Shown here: positions 27,564 through 35,733 of the stretch, one piece after another
Numbering within the stretch: position 1 is the first letter of the stretch
How the letters are laid out: each line of letters starts with the position of its first letter
Origin: Streptomyces atratus
GTDB taxonomy: Bacteria; Actinomycetota; Actinomycetes; Streptomycetales; Streptomycetaceae
Reading direction: 5' to 3'
DNA: 64,000 bases
Assembly: GCF_900119365.1 (NCBI RefSeq)
Contig: NZ_FPJO01000004.1
Location: forward strand, 310,001 to 374,000
The notes under the pieces: generated by a model
Databases searched by the model: none
The model's input: only the letters and a program-made list of their open reading frames with translations
Told to the model about the DNA's origin: nothing
Made by a program: the position numbers and the translations under genes

Positions 27564-28502
27564 ATGGACCTCGAAGCCGTACGCACCTTCGTCGCCGTCG
27601 CAGAGGCGGGCCAGTTCCAGAAAGCCGCCGACGACCTGTCGATCACCCAGCAAGCTGTCTCCAAGCGCATCGCCGGGCTGGAGCGCGATCTCGGCGTACG
27701 GCTGTTCACCCGCACGCCGCGGCGCGGCTCCGAGCCCACCATCGACGGGCAGGCGTTCCTGCCCCACGCACGCGAGCTGTTGCGCGTCGCCGAGCGCGCG
27801 GTCGCGTCCGTGCGCACCGGCCACCGTCCGCTGCGCGTCGACGTGATCAGCTCGCGCGGCGCAGTGTCGGGCCTGATGCGCGGCTTCCATCGCGCGCACC
27901 CCGAGACCGACCTCGACGTGGTGATGCTGTTCGAAATCGAGACGGCAGTCACCGCCATCCGCTCCGGTGCGATCGATGCGTCCTTCCGCGCCGTCGTCGC
28001 GCCCGGCAGGCCCTTTCCCGAAGACATCGAGTCCGTCCGGGTGCTCGACGAGCCGCTCCAACTCCTCACCGGCCCCGCCCACGCGCTGGCAGGAGCCCGG
28101 TCGGTGACCGTCGCACAACTCGTCGGGCACCGGATCTGGATGCCCGGCATCGTCCCCGGTACCGAGTGGGGCGCCTACTACGAGGACCTCGTCGCCGAGT
28201 TCGGCCTCACCATCGAGGCGACCGGTCCCAACTTCGGCTCCGACGCACTCCTCGACACCATCGCCGACACTCCGGCCCTGGCCACCTTCATGGGTGAGCA
28301 CACCCGCCTCATCTGGCCCGCCGGCCACGGCCTGCGCCGCATCCCGGTGACCGACCCGACGCCCGTCTACCCGCACTCGCTCCTGTGGCATCGCGACAAC
28401 CCCCACCCGGCACTGGCCACCCTCCGCGCACACCTGGCCGCCACAACAGCCGGCCACGATGCCGCCGGGACCTGGGTGCCGCGCTGGGTGATTCCACGCT
28501 GA
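27564..28502 (+). CDS. LysR-family transcriptional regulator, divergent
   Basis: 312 aa with the LysR HTH: TFVAVAEAGQFQKAADDLSI and TQQAVSKRIAGLERDLGVRL at about residues 8-47. The effector domain follows (RVDVISSRGAVSGLMRGFHR), and the C-terminus is intact. It is transcribed away from the MFS/isochorismatase-like operon and separated from it by about 140 bases carrying a palindrome, the classic arrangement for a LysR activator and its target. Confidence 0.9.
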   Translation: MDLEAVRTFVAVAEAGQFQKAADDLSITQQAVSKRIAGLERDLGVRLFTRTPRRGSEPTIDGQAFLPHARELLRVAERAVASVRTGHRPLRVDVISSRGAVSGLMRGFHRAHPETDLDVVMLFEIETAVTAIRSGAIDASFRAVVAPGRPFPEDIESVRVLDEPLQLLTGPAHALAGARSVTVAQLVGHRIWMPGIVPGTEWGAYYEDLVAEFGLTIEATGPNFGSDALLDTIADTPALATFMGEHTRLIWPAGHGLRRIPVTDPTPVYPHSLLWHRDNPHPALATLRAHLAATTAGHDAAGTWVPRWVIPR

Positions 28503-28543
28503 ACGCAGCCGCCGCGGCCGCCCGCTCATGATCTGACGGTTGC

Positions 28544-29278
28544 TCAGGTGTCGCCGTCCGAGGCCCTTTCGGGTTTTGTGTGGAGGATCTCGCGGGCCTG
28601 GTCCGCGGCGCGGGCGATGTTCTCGGAGACGAAGTCGACGAAGCGGGCGATGTTCTCCAGGCGGGCGGCGGCCGGGGTGCCGGGGCCCAGGACGCCGACG
28701 CCCTGTCGGGCGATCTCGCCGAGGTGGGCGGTGGCGCGGGCGCTGGCGATCGTGGACTGGTACATGACGTCGTCGTCGACAACGTAGCGTTCGCGGCGGC
28801 GCTCGTCGCGTTCCCGGCGGATGAGCCCCTGGCTTTCGAGGAATGTGACTGCTTTCGAGACGGACGCCGGGCTGACCTGGAGGCGTCCGGCGAGTTCGGA
28901 GGCGGTGAGGCTGCCGGCGTCGGTGGTGTAGAGGCCGGCCAGGACGCGGGCTGTCATCTTGGGCAGGCCCGATTGCATGAAGACGGTGGTGAACGTCTCC
29001 TCGTACTCGCGCACGGCTTCGGCATCGCGTCCGTGGGCCTGTGGGGGCGTGTTGGGTTCCCGGGTTGCGGCCTTTCTGCGGCGGTGGGCGCGGTGTTCGG
29101 TGGCCCGGTGGGCGAGGTCGGCCCGGTAGGCAGTGGGGCCGCCATTGCGCATGACTTCGCGCGTGATGGTCGAGGTCGGGCGGTCGAGGCGCCTGGCGAT
29201 CTCCGCGTAGGGGAGGCTGTCGGCCAGTCCCAGCGCGATCTGCTGGCGTTCCTGCTGGGTGAGTCTGCCTCCCGGCAT
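28544..29278 (-). CDS. IS30-type HTH fused to a MarR/GbsR-type winged-helix regulator
   Basis: 244 aa, with GAAGGAGA before the ATG. Residues 1-45 (LTQQERQQIALGLADSLPYA, EIARRLDRPTSTITREV) form the HTH_38 module of IS30 transposases. After a Lys/Arg linker, residues about 85-180 form a MarR/GbsR-type wHTH (ASELAGRLQVSPASVSKAV, LESQGLIRRERDERRRERYV). A C-terminal helical segment follows. Two DNA-binding modules in one chain suggest recognition of extended or repeated sites. Five GCAACG hexamers lie in the 224-base gap to the divergent DUF4097 gene and are the likely targets. Confidence 0.82.
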   Translation of the reverse strand: MPGGRLTQQERQQIALGLADSLPYAEIARRLDRPTSTITREVMRNGGPTAYRADLAHRATEHRAHRRRKAATREPNTPPQAHGRDAEAVREYEETFTTVFMQSGLPKMTARVLAGLYTTDAGSLTASELAGRLQVSPASVSKAVTFLESQGLIRRERDERRRERYVVDDDVMYQSTIASARATAHLGEIARQGVGVLGPGTPAAARLENIARFVDFVSENIARAADQAREILHTKPERASDGDT

Positions 29279-29333
29279 CGCGGTCTCCTTCGTGGTCCGT
29301 GGAGTCTCCAGGATAGCGTTCAGTCTCGATTCA

Positions 29334-29458
29334 TTGCAACGTGTGAGATGGGTATCGTTGCGTTAAATTCCTAAAGCATTGCAACGAATTTACGGCCTTG
29401 ACCTGCGGTGATTCCAGTTGTGCGCAACGAATCGATTGCCGAATCAAGAAATGCAACG
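29334..29458. promoter_or_regulatory. Cluster of five GCAACG repeats between regulator and DUF4097 gene
   Basis: GCAACG occurs at 29336-29341, 29381-29386, 29424-29429 and 29453-29458, and as its complement CGTTGC at 29356-29361. Most copies are in the longer form ATTGCAACG or TGCAACG. The copies form two inverted pairs (14 and 19 bases apart) plus direct repeats. They occupy the whole divergent promoter region, so they probably bind the IS30-HTH/MarR protein. Confidence 0.65.
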
Positions 29459-29501
29459 TAGCTTTTCCGTCATCAGAAACAACGAGCCGAAGGAAGCTGC
29501 G

Positions 29502-30170
29502 ATGCAGAAGTTCGACACCCCCACCCCGGTGACCGCCGTCCTCGACGTCCCCGCCGGCCACATCCGTTTCATCGCCGCAGACCGGGTCGACACCGCAGTC
29601 GAGGTCCTCCCTGCGAACGCCTCCAAGAGCCGCGACGTGAAGGCTGCGGAGCAGACCGAGGTCGTGTACGGCGACGGCGTCCTGCGGATCAAGGCTCCGG
29701 AGGCGAAGAGCCAGATCCTCGGTCCTTCCGGATCCATCGAGGTGACGGTCCAACTGCCCGCCGGCTCCCGGATCGAGGCGAAGGCGGCCCTCGCCGAGTT
29801 CCGGGGCGTCGGACGGCTCGGCGACGTCTTCTTCGAGGGCGCACAGGGCGCGGTCAAGCTCGACGAGACCGCAAGCGCCCGCCTCACCCTCCAGTCCGGG
29901 GACGTCTCGGTCGGCCGCCTGGGCGGCCCTGCCGAGATCAGCACCCAGAAGGGCGACCTCCGCGTCACCGAGGCCGTGAGTGGCACGGTCACACTGCGCA
30001 CCGAGCACGGCGAGATCTCGGTAGGCGCCGCCCGCGGAGTCTCCGCCTCGCTGGACGCGGGCACCTCCTACGGCCGGATCCACAACGAGCTCAAGAACAC
30101 CGACGGGCCCGCGGGCCTGAACATCCACGCGACCACCGCCTACGGCGACATCACCGCCCGCAGCCTGTAG
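29502..30170 (+). CDS. DUF4097-family beta-repeat protein
   Basis: 222 aa from the ATG at 29502 (GAAGGAA upstream). After an N-terminal strand pair the protein consists of short repeated beta units ending in patterns such as ARLTLQSGDVSVGRLGG, AEISTQKGDLRVTE, TLRTEHGEISVG and AYGDITARSL, as in DUF4097/adhesin-like right-handed beta folds. No signal peptide. Function is unknown in the family. The pairing with a divergent MarR-type regulator is common in Streptomyces, and the serine hydrolase that follows about 100 bases later may be cotranscribed. Confidence 0.82.
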   Translation: MQKFDTPTPVTAVLDVPAGHIRFIAADRVDTAVEVLPANASKSRDVKAAEQTEVVYGDGVLRIKAPEAKSQILGPSGSIEVTVQLPAGSRIEAKAALAEFRGVGRLGDVFFEGAQGAVKLDETASARLTLQSGDVSVGRLGGPAEISTQKGDLRVTEAVSGTVTLRTEHGEISVGAARGVSASLDAGTSYGRIHNELKNTDGPAGLNIHATTAYGDITARSL

Positions 30171-30268
30171 GAGGGGCACCCCTCGGGCGCGACGATCCCG
30201 TCCGTTCGGGCGCGGCGATCCCATCCGGTCAGTTGAACTCCGAAAAAGTTCTGAAGGAGCACACCACC

Positions 30269-31399
30269 ATGTCCATCGCCCATATCGACCAGGACCGCCC
30301 GGAGTTGCAGAAGGCCATCGAGGAGATGGTCGAGTCCGGTTTCACCGGGGTGACGATGCGCGTGCACGACGAACGGGGCGAGTGGGTCGGCAGCGCCGGG
30401 AAACGGAAGCTGGGCGAGACCGCGAAGCCGCCTATGAACGGGCACGTCCGGATAGGCAGCAACACCAAGACCTTCACCGCGACCCTGGTGCTGCAACTGG
30501 TGGCCGAGGGCGCTGTCGGGCTGGACGCCCAAGTGGCCGACTTCCTGCCCGAATTGGGGTTGGACCCGGAGATCACGGTGCGGATGCTGCTGCAGCACAC
30601 CAGCGGGGTGTTCAACTTCACGGGCGAGTACTACGACGACGGGACGTTTGCGCCGGGTATCGCCGCCACGACCGCGGGCCAGGAGTGGGTGGACAGCCGG
30701 TTCAAGACCTACCGACCGGAGGAGCTGGTACGGCTGGCGTTGTCCAAGCCGACGCGGTTCGAGCCGGGGACGGACTGGAGCTACTCCAACACCAACTACG
30801 TGCTGGCCAGGCTGCTGATCGAGAGGATCACCGGCCGCCCGCTCGCCGAGGAGATGCAGCGGCTGATTTTGGGGCCGCTCGGGCTGTCGGACACCGTGGT
30901 GCCGGACACCGACCCGGAGATTCCCGAGCCGCACACCCACGCCTACTACCGGTACGAGGAAGCCGGCCGGCAGAAGACGGTCGACGTCACCCGCCAGAAC
31001 CCCTCCTGGATCTCCACCGGCGGAGACATGATCTCGACCGTCCAGGACCTCCACACCTTCATCTCCGCACTGATGGGCGGCAAGCTCCTGCCGGCCCCGC
31101 TGCTGGCCGAGATGCGCAAGCCGCATCCCAAGGCCGGCTACGGCCTGGGGGTGTTCGTGCAGGACGCGGGCGGGAACGGCGGCACTGTCATCACCCACAA
31201 CGGCGGCATGGCGGGCCACGCGGCGCTGATGTACAGCACGCCCGACGGCAGCAGGACTCTGACCGCCGCGCTGAACTATGTCGACGACGCCGCTCTGTCC
31301 ATGGCAGAGGCGTTCCAGAAGGCGACGCAAAGGCTCGTCAAGGAGGTGTTCGGCGGCGGGCAGGACGGTTCGGCCGACGCGGCCGAGCCGGGTCGGTAG
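30269..31399 (+). CDS. Class C beta-lactamase/D-alanyl-D-alanine carboxypeptidase-like serine hydrolase
   Basis: 376 aa from the ATG at 30269, preceded by GAAGGAG. Motifs are SxxK in IGSNTKTFTATL, YxN in DWSYSNTNYVLARLL, and HNGGMAG in place of KTG. The STGGDMISTVQDL stretch is typical of the Beta-lactamase (PF00144) family. There is no signal peptide at this start, so the enzyme would be intracellular or use an unrecognised export route. Members include esterases, D-aminopeptidases and carboxypeptidases; resistance is not implied. Confidence 0.88.
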   Translation: MSIAHIDQDRPELQKAIEEMVESGFTGVTMRVHDERGEWVGSAGKRKLGETAKPPMNGHVRIGSNTKTFTATLVLQLVAEGAVGLDAQVADFLPELGLDPEITVRMLLQHTSGVFNFTGEYYDDGTFAPGIAATTAGQEWVDSRFKTYRPEELVRLALSKPTRFEPGTDWSYSNTNYVLARLLIERITGRPLAEEMQRLILGPLGLSDTVVPDTDPEIPEPHTHAYYRYEEAGRQKTVDVTRQNPSWISTGGDMISTVQDLHTFISALMGGKLLPAPLLAEMRKPHPKAGYGLGVFVQDAGGNGGTVITHNGGMAGHAALMYSTPDGSRTLTAALNYVDDAALSMAEAFQKATQRLVKEVFGGGQDGSADAAEPGR

Positions 31400-31623
31400 A
31401 CACAACCGAGCGACGTGGATCCGCACGGGCCCTGTCGGCTCGTCCTGGCTGATCGGCGCTTCTACCCGGGGTGATCGGGCGGCGGAGCCGCGGTGTCGGC
31501 GGCATATCGGGGGCTGTCGGTCCGGTGTCGGCGGGGTCCGGCACCTTTGGAGAGGTCCTGCCGGGTGCCCATCCGGCTGTGGGTTTCCGCTTTCCTCTTC
31601 TCACCCGAGTCCAAGGAGCGCAC

Positions 31624-32292
31624 ATGACGATCACTGTCCGACCGGGAAGCACCGTGATGTTCACCGGCGATTCGATCACCGACTGCCAACGGCTGGAGAG
31701 CGAGGACGGTCTCGGGTTCGGCTACCCGCTGCGTGTCGCGGGCGCGTGGGGACTCCGGCACCCGGACCGGCCCGTGACCTGGCTGAACACCGGGATCGGC
31801 GGCAACAAGGTGACGGACCTGGAAGCCCGCTGGCAGACAGATGTACTCGACGCGCGCCCGGACGTGGTGTCGATCCTCGCCGGGGTCAACGACATGGGCT
31901 GGCACACGCTGGACCCGAAGGGGTACGTGATTCCCGCGGAGGAGTTCGAAGCGGGGTATGACCGCCTGCTTGCGCCCCTCGTCGAGGCGGGCACGGAGCT
32001 GATCCTCATCGAGCCGTTCCTCCTGCCGATCCGTGGCGTCGTCGAGGCCGGTGCCGGTGTCGTGCTCATCGGAGAGGAAGAGCGAAAGGAATGGCGCACC
32101 GACCTGGACCCGAAGATCCAGGTCGTGCGCAGGCTCGCCCGCAAGTACGGCGCGCATCTGCTCGCCGCCGACGGCATGTTCGCCGAGCTCGCCGCGACGG
32201 CCGGGCCGGAGTACTGGGCCGCGGACGGCGTACACCCGACGCCGGCCGGTCACGCCGCACTCGCGGCAGCCTGGCTGCGTCTGCTCGCGTGA
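31624..32292 (+). CDS. SGNH/GDSL-family hydrolase
   Basis: 222 aa from the ATG at 31624 with AAGGAG upstream. Block I is MFTGDSITDCQR (catalytic Ser), block II is NTGIGGNKVTDL, block III is LAGVNDMGWH, and block V is AADGVHPTPAGH (catalytic Asp/His). It is a short cytoplasmic-type esterase of the rhamnogalacturonan-acetylesterase-like group, which removes acyl groups from carbohydrates or lipids. A GC-rich hairpin follows the stop, and the proline racemase gene converges on it. Confidence 0.9.
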   Translation: MTITVRPGSTVMFTGDSITDCQRLESEDGLGFGYPLRVAGAWGLRHPDRPVTWLNTGIGGNKVTDLEARWQTDVLDARPDVVSILAGVNDMGWHTLDPKGYVIPAEEFEAGYDRLLAPLVEAGTELILIEPFLLPIRGVVEAGAGVVLIGEEERKEWRTDLDPKIQVVRRLARKYGAHLLAADGMFAELAATAGPEYWAADGVHPTPAGHAALAAAWLRLLA

Positions 32293-32293
32293 C

Positions 32294-32310
32294 GGGGCCT
32301 CGCGAGCCCC
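32294..32310. terminator. GC-rich hairpin, candidate terminator
   Basis: GGGGC and GCCCC arms with inner TCG/CGA pairing (one bulged C) form a compact hairpin right after the SGNH hydrolase stop. Convergent with the proline racemase gene ending at 32371. Confidence 0.4.
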
Positions 32311-32370
32311 CGCGACTCCGGTGATGCACCGGGGCGGCGCACGTGCTTGCTCAGCCGGTCGGCGGGGCGG

Positions 32371-33390
32371 TTACCGCAGGACGAAGCCGGTGCCGAGGTC
32401 GTCGCCGGGATTGAGCTCGAAGCGGTGCTCGCCGGTCCGGTATGCCTTCCCCGTGACCTCCGCAACGACGGCGGGGTAGCCGTCGACGGCCAACTCCGCG
32501 ACAACCCTCGCGTGGAAGCGGGTGCCGACGATCGAGTCGTGGACGAGGATCTGGCCTGGCTTGAGGTGACCGGTCGCCGCGAGCACGGCGACGCGGGAAC
32601 AGGTGCCGGAGCCGCATGGGGAGCGGTCGACCTGGCCGTCGGCGAAGACGGTGACGTTGCGCTGGTGCGGGTTGCCGTTCTCGTCGATGCCGAGGTCGTC
32701 GTACAGGATGGTGCCGTAGATGCCGCTGAGGCGGTCGTCGACGGGGTGACGGGCGTGCTCGCTGTCGTTCAGCGCCCATTTGACCTCACGTCCGATCGCG
32801 ATGAGGTCGGAGTAGTGCTCGGGGGCGACGGCCAGTCCCGCACTGGCTGCGTCCAGATGCGCGTAGATGGCGCCGCCGTAGGCGACATCGACGACGACGT
32901 CCCCGTAGGACGTGGCGACGGTGACGCGTTCGGCGAGCCGGTAGCTGGGGACGTTGACGAAGTCGACGCCGGTGATCTGTTCGCCTGCGGTGTGCACGCG
33001 CAGGGTGACCCGGCCCGAGGGCACGTCGATGACGACTGTGGTGATGCCGGAGGTGTCGCGGGCGACGCGTCCGGTCTGCACGGCCCAGACGGCGAGCGCG
33101 ATGGAACCGTGGCCGCAGGCTGTTGAGAAGCCGTCCTTGTGCCAGAACAACACCCCGAAGTGAGCGCCCTCGTCGTCGGGCGGGGTGATGAACCCGCCGT
33201 ACATGTCGGCGTGTCCGCGGGGTTCGAAGCACAGCAGCTTGCGCAGGTTGTCCACGTCGGGGTTGCCGATGGCGAACATACGGCGTTCGGCGACTGTGGC
33301 CCCTTCGATGGCGACCGGCGGTTCGGGGACGACGCGGAACGGTTCTCCGCCGGTGTGATAGTCGGTGGTGAGTACCTGGTGGCTGGTCAT
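32371..33390 (-). CDS. Proline racemase-family protein (proline or 4-hydroxyproline epimerase)
   Basis: 339 aa from the ATG at 33390. The two catalytic motifs are both cysteine type: FSTACGHGSIALAV (about residue 90) and DRSPCGSGTCSRVAVL (about residue 255). Two cysteines indicate a racemase or epimerase; trans-3-hydroxyproline dehydratases have Thr at the second position. The N-terminal TTDYHTGGEPFRVV and MFAIGNPDVDNLRKLL segments match the family. It interconverts L- and D- (hydroxy)proline in the cytoplasm. No other hydroxyproline pathway genes lie next to it. Confidence 0.88.
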   Translation of the reverse strand: MTSHQVLTTDYHTGGEPFRVVPEPPVAIEGATVAERRMFAIGNPDVDNLRKLLCFEPRGHADMYGGFITPPDDEGAHFGVLFWHKDGFSTACGHGSIALAVWAVQTGRVARDTSGITTVVIDVPSGRVTLRVHTAGEQITGVDFVNVPSYRLAERVTVATSYGDVVVDVAYGGAIYAHLDAASAGLAVAPEHYSDLIAIGREVKWALNDSEHARHPVDDRLSGIYGTILYDDLGIDENGNPHQRNVTVFADGQVDRSPCGSGTCSRVAVLAATGHLKPGQILVHDSIVGTRFHARVVAELAVDGYPAVVAEVTGKAYRTGEHRFELNPGDDLGTGFVLR

Positions 33391-34028
33391 GAGGTTCTCC
33401 ACAGAGCGGGTGAGGGCAGGGCGTGAGGCGGTCGGAACCGACCGGCGCCGATGAACTCGGCCGGTTCGGGTTCGCGTGGGGTTGAGAGTCGAGGCGAGCA
33501 CGGCGGAGAAGACCTCAGCGAACCCGGTGCCGGTGACCATGCTGTCAGCCGGCGAACCGGGCAATCCACGCCCCGACCTCGTCCACCGACAGGTTCTCGC
33601 GACCGTCCTCGGTGACGACCGGGTCGCCTCGATCCGGACACCGATGCCGCGCCACCCCTCGGGCACTTCCCGGTCGTACTTGACGAGGTGGAGATCGCTG
33701 AGCGCCTTTTCGAGTTCGGCGTCACGTGCCTCCTCGGTGGGGACGGCGGCCTCCCGGCGCGGCTCGGGCACCCTCGCTGCCGCCGTTCGGCGGCGGCTCC
33801 CGGACGGTATCCCGTACTGCGCGTGATCGGTACCCAGGAGTGTCACTGGCACAGATCGGCCACAACAGCCATGACCGCAGTCGTCGACAATGACCTTTTC
33901 CAGCCTGATGGTGCGGCAGGTTGCGGTGGATATCGGGCTGTACGAGACGGCGAAGCTCCTGGTAGACGGGTCCACGACCAAGGTCGCCCGCACGGGCCAG
34001 GAGCTTCGTTCAAGGGAGCCAACTCACC
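33391..34028. other. Intergenic stretch with decayed reading frames
   Basis: No intact gene. On the minus strand a frame with coding-like codon usage (LEKALSDLHLVKYDREVPEG, WRGIGVRIEA) continues after one frameshift at about 33640 as DPVVTEDGRENLSVDEVG and ends with TGA at 33545-33547. I do not recognise it. Near 33905-34015 the plus strand has a coherent but start-less fragment (QVAVDIGLYETAKLLVDG). Both look like remnants of unidentified genes. Confidence 0.35.
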
Positions 34029-34142
34029 GTGGCAGACGTCAAGGTCACCTACGACAAGACTGCTGACGCAGCGTACGTGTACTTCACCGATCCGCAGGCC
34101 TGCGTGTATTCCGGGCAGATGCATCCCTGCGATCCTGTGGAC
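34029..34142 (+). pseudogene. DUF2283 protein, 5' fragment
   Basis: From a GTG at 34029 the sequence ADVKVTYDKTADAAYVYF then TDPQ matches the N-terminus of the small DUF2283 proteins, and the match runs to CDPVD. Beyond about 34142 the family sequence (INLDFDExGRLIGIEVL) is replaced by unrelated Arg/Gly-rich codons, so the gene is cut. The break point lies next to another truncated gene on the opposite strand. Confidence 0.6.
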
Positions 34143-34230
34143 CGGAGGGGAAGGGGCCGGTTGCGCCTTTTCCATCGGATCGGTAGCGGACCTCCACGGT
34201 CCGGCAGGCGTGATGCTCGGCCCGGGGCCG

Positions 34231-34341
34231 GGCGGCGTCGGTGAGGTCGGCAGCCACGTCGACACCGAAGCCGATCCCGCTCAGGCACTCGGCAATCACC
34301 GTCGCAAGCTTTGAGTCGTGCTGCACGACGAGTATGCGCAC
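34231..34341 (-). pseudogene. Response regulator receiver domain, N-terminal fragment
   Basis: From a GTG at 34341 the minus strand encodes RILVVQHDSKLATVIAECL followed by GIGFGVDVAADLTDAA, the first beta-alpha-beta of an OmpR-type receiver domain. The sequence is unrelated after about 37 residues. The phosphoacceptor Asp, the Lys switch and the DNA-binding domain are missing. Non-functional remnant that ends near the cut DUF2283 gene. Confidence 0.55.
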
Positions 34342-34435
34342 ATCCGATACTAGGGCCTGTCCGGTCGAGTCTTGGCCCTACGCCAAGCGCGGCACGATCC
34401 AGCCGAACCGGTCCTGGGCGATGGGAGAGAACGGG

Positions 34436-35029
34436 ATGGGCCGACAGGAGAGACACCGCAAGGTGCTCGGACCGCTGCTACGAGCCGGGCTGGAGGTGAT
34501 ACCCGACGCGGTTCCGGCCTCGGCGATCCCGCATGTCCTCGGGTACGAACAAGAGCGGATTCTCGGCGGCTTCCTCGTGGCGTACGAGGACCCGCGACTC
34601 GTGGAGCGGCTCAACGAGGGCTGGTACGACCTGGCCATGTCCACCGGCCTGCTCGATGAGAATCGCGAATTCCTCCTCATGTTGCCCAGGGGCACCTGGA
34701 CGGCCGCGGAAGACCGCCGGCGACGCATGACGCATACGTGGCATCGGGTCCGTCTGCTGGACCGGTGGGACATCATGGGGGCCGGCGCGAATTCGTTCCT
34801 CGGTATTCACGCCGGCCACCCCGGCTTCGCCATGCTGGCCCTGGACAACAGCGTCTGGCTCATCGCCGACACGTATGAATCGGGCGTAGGCGTGTACGCG
34901 GTACGCGACCCCGCCCTTTCGCCAGGGGTCCTGCGCGACTTGGAGTGGCTCGCCAGGGAGGACATCTACAAGGACCGGGAGTTCCGACGTGAAGTCACCG
35001 CCTGGCTGGAGCGCAGGCAACAACGCTGA
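34436..35029 (+). CDS. Hypothetical protein, 197 aa
   Basis: Family not recognised. The ATG at 34436 has GGGAGAG seven bases upstream; an ATG at 34421 is an alternative. The protein is soluble with aromatic-rich segments (YEDPRLVERLNEGWYDLAMS, FAMLALDNSVWLIADTYESG) and a charged, helical C-terminus. Codon usage is strongly coding. No partner genes are evident: upstream are gene fragments, and downstream are 370 bases without a gene. Confidence 0.65.
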   Translation: MGRQERHRKVLGPLLRAGLEVIPDAVPASAIPHVLGYEQERILGGFLVAYEDPRLVERLNEGWYDLAMSTGLLDENREFLLMLPRGTWTAAEDRRRRMTHTWHRVRLLDRWDIMGAGANSFLGIHAGHPGFAMLALDNSVWLIADTYESGVGVYAVRDPALSPGVLRDLEWLAREDIYKDREFRREVTAWLERRQQR

Positions 35030-35398
35030 ACAACGGGTCCGGACGCGGTCGGGCGAAGAAGCCCGCGTCGCGGTCCGAGCGAACTCGGAGAACGACGCCG
35101 AGGTCCTCGACAGGAATGAAGGTCCACTGCCATGGGTGCGGCAGAGGCCGGCCGAGGGCGGCCTCTGCCCTCTTGCGCCCCGGATCGGCAGGTCCGAAGC
35201 CGGATGGCGACGGCTGCCGCCGTCGCGGTGCCAAGGAAGATGTAGCCGCGCCTGTCCGTAAGGGGCGCCCGCGGCCCGGTACTCGGCCGGCTTGGCATCC
35301 GCTGTGGCCCGCGATCAGTCGTTCGCCACGCGCCTGCAGCACGCTCTGGCACAGCCGTGCGCCGCGCCCGCCGTGGTGGCGGAAGCAACTCATCCTGA
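35030..35398. other. Non-coding stretch
   Basis: About 370 bases with only poorly biased short frames. I see no gene, palindrome or RNA I can support. Confidence 0.4.
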
Positions 35399-35569
35399 AA
35401 CGGGCACTTCCACCTAAAGATTCTGGCGCGCCTGGAACAGGCAACCGTCTGGGTCACGCCCGCCGTCGTCAGCCGCTTTGATCTGACGGTGACGGCCTAC
35501 GAGGCCGACGAGCAGGAGATGCGCGGGGTCATCGACAGGATCGGCCCCTCCACTGTGAGCCCGAACTGA
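35399..35569 (+). pseudogene. Start-less fragment of an unrecognised small gene
   Basis: After a TGA at 35396-35398 the frame is open to 35569 and has good codon bias (HLKILARLEQATVWVTPAVV, DLTVTAYEADEQEMRGVIDR). There is no start codon with a ribosome binding site at its beginning, so it is probably the 3' part of a small gene. Family unknown. Confidence 0.35.
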
Positions 35570-35733
35570 GCCTGGTGCCTCACTGTGCTGCGCCGAGGGT
35601 GGCGGGCGTTCTTGTTCGCCTCCGCTGGTCGAGTGAAAGCTGCAGTCATTCCGCCCAGCTGGATCCTCAGCACGCCGCACCCGCCGAGAATCGGGCCTTC
35701 GCGGACGATGCTGCCTCGATTACGGAGTCCAGG

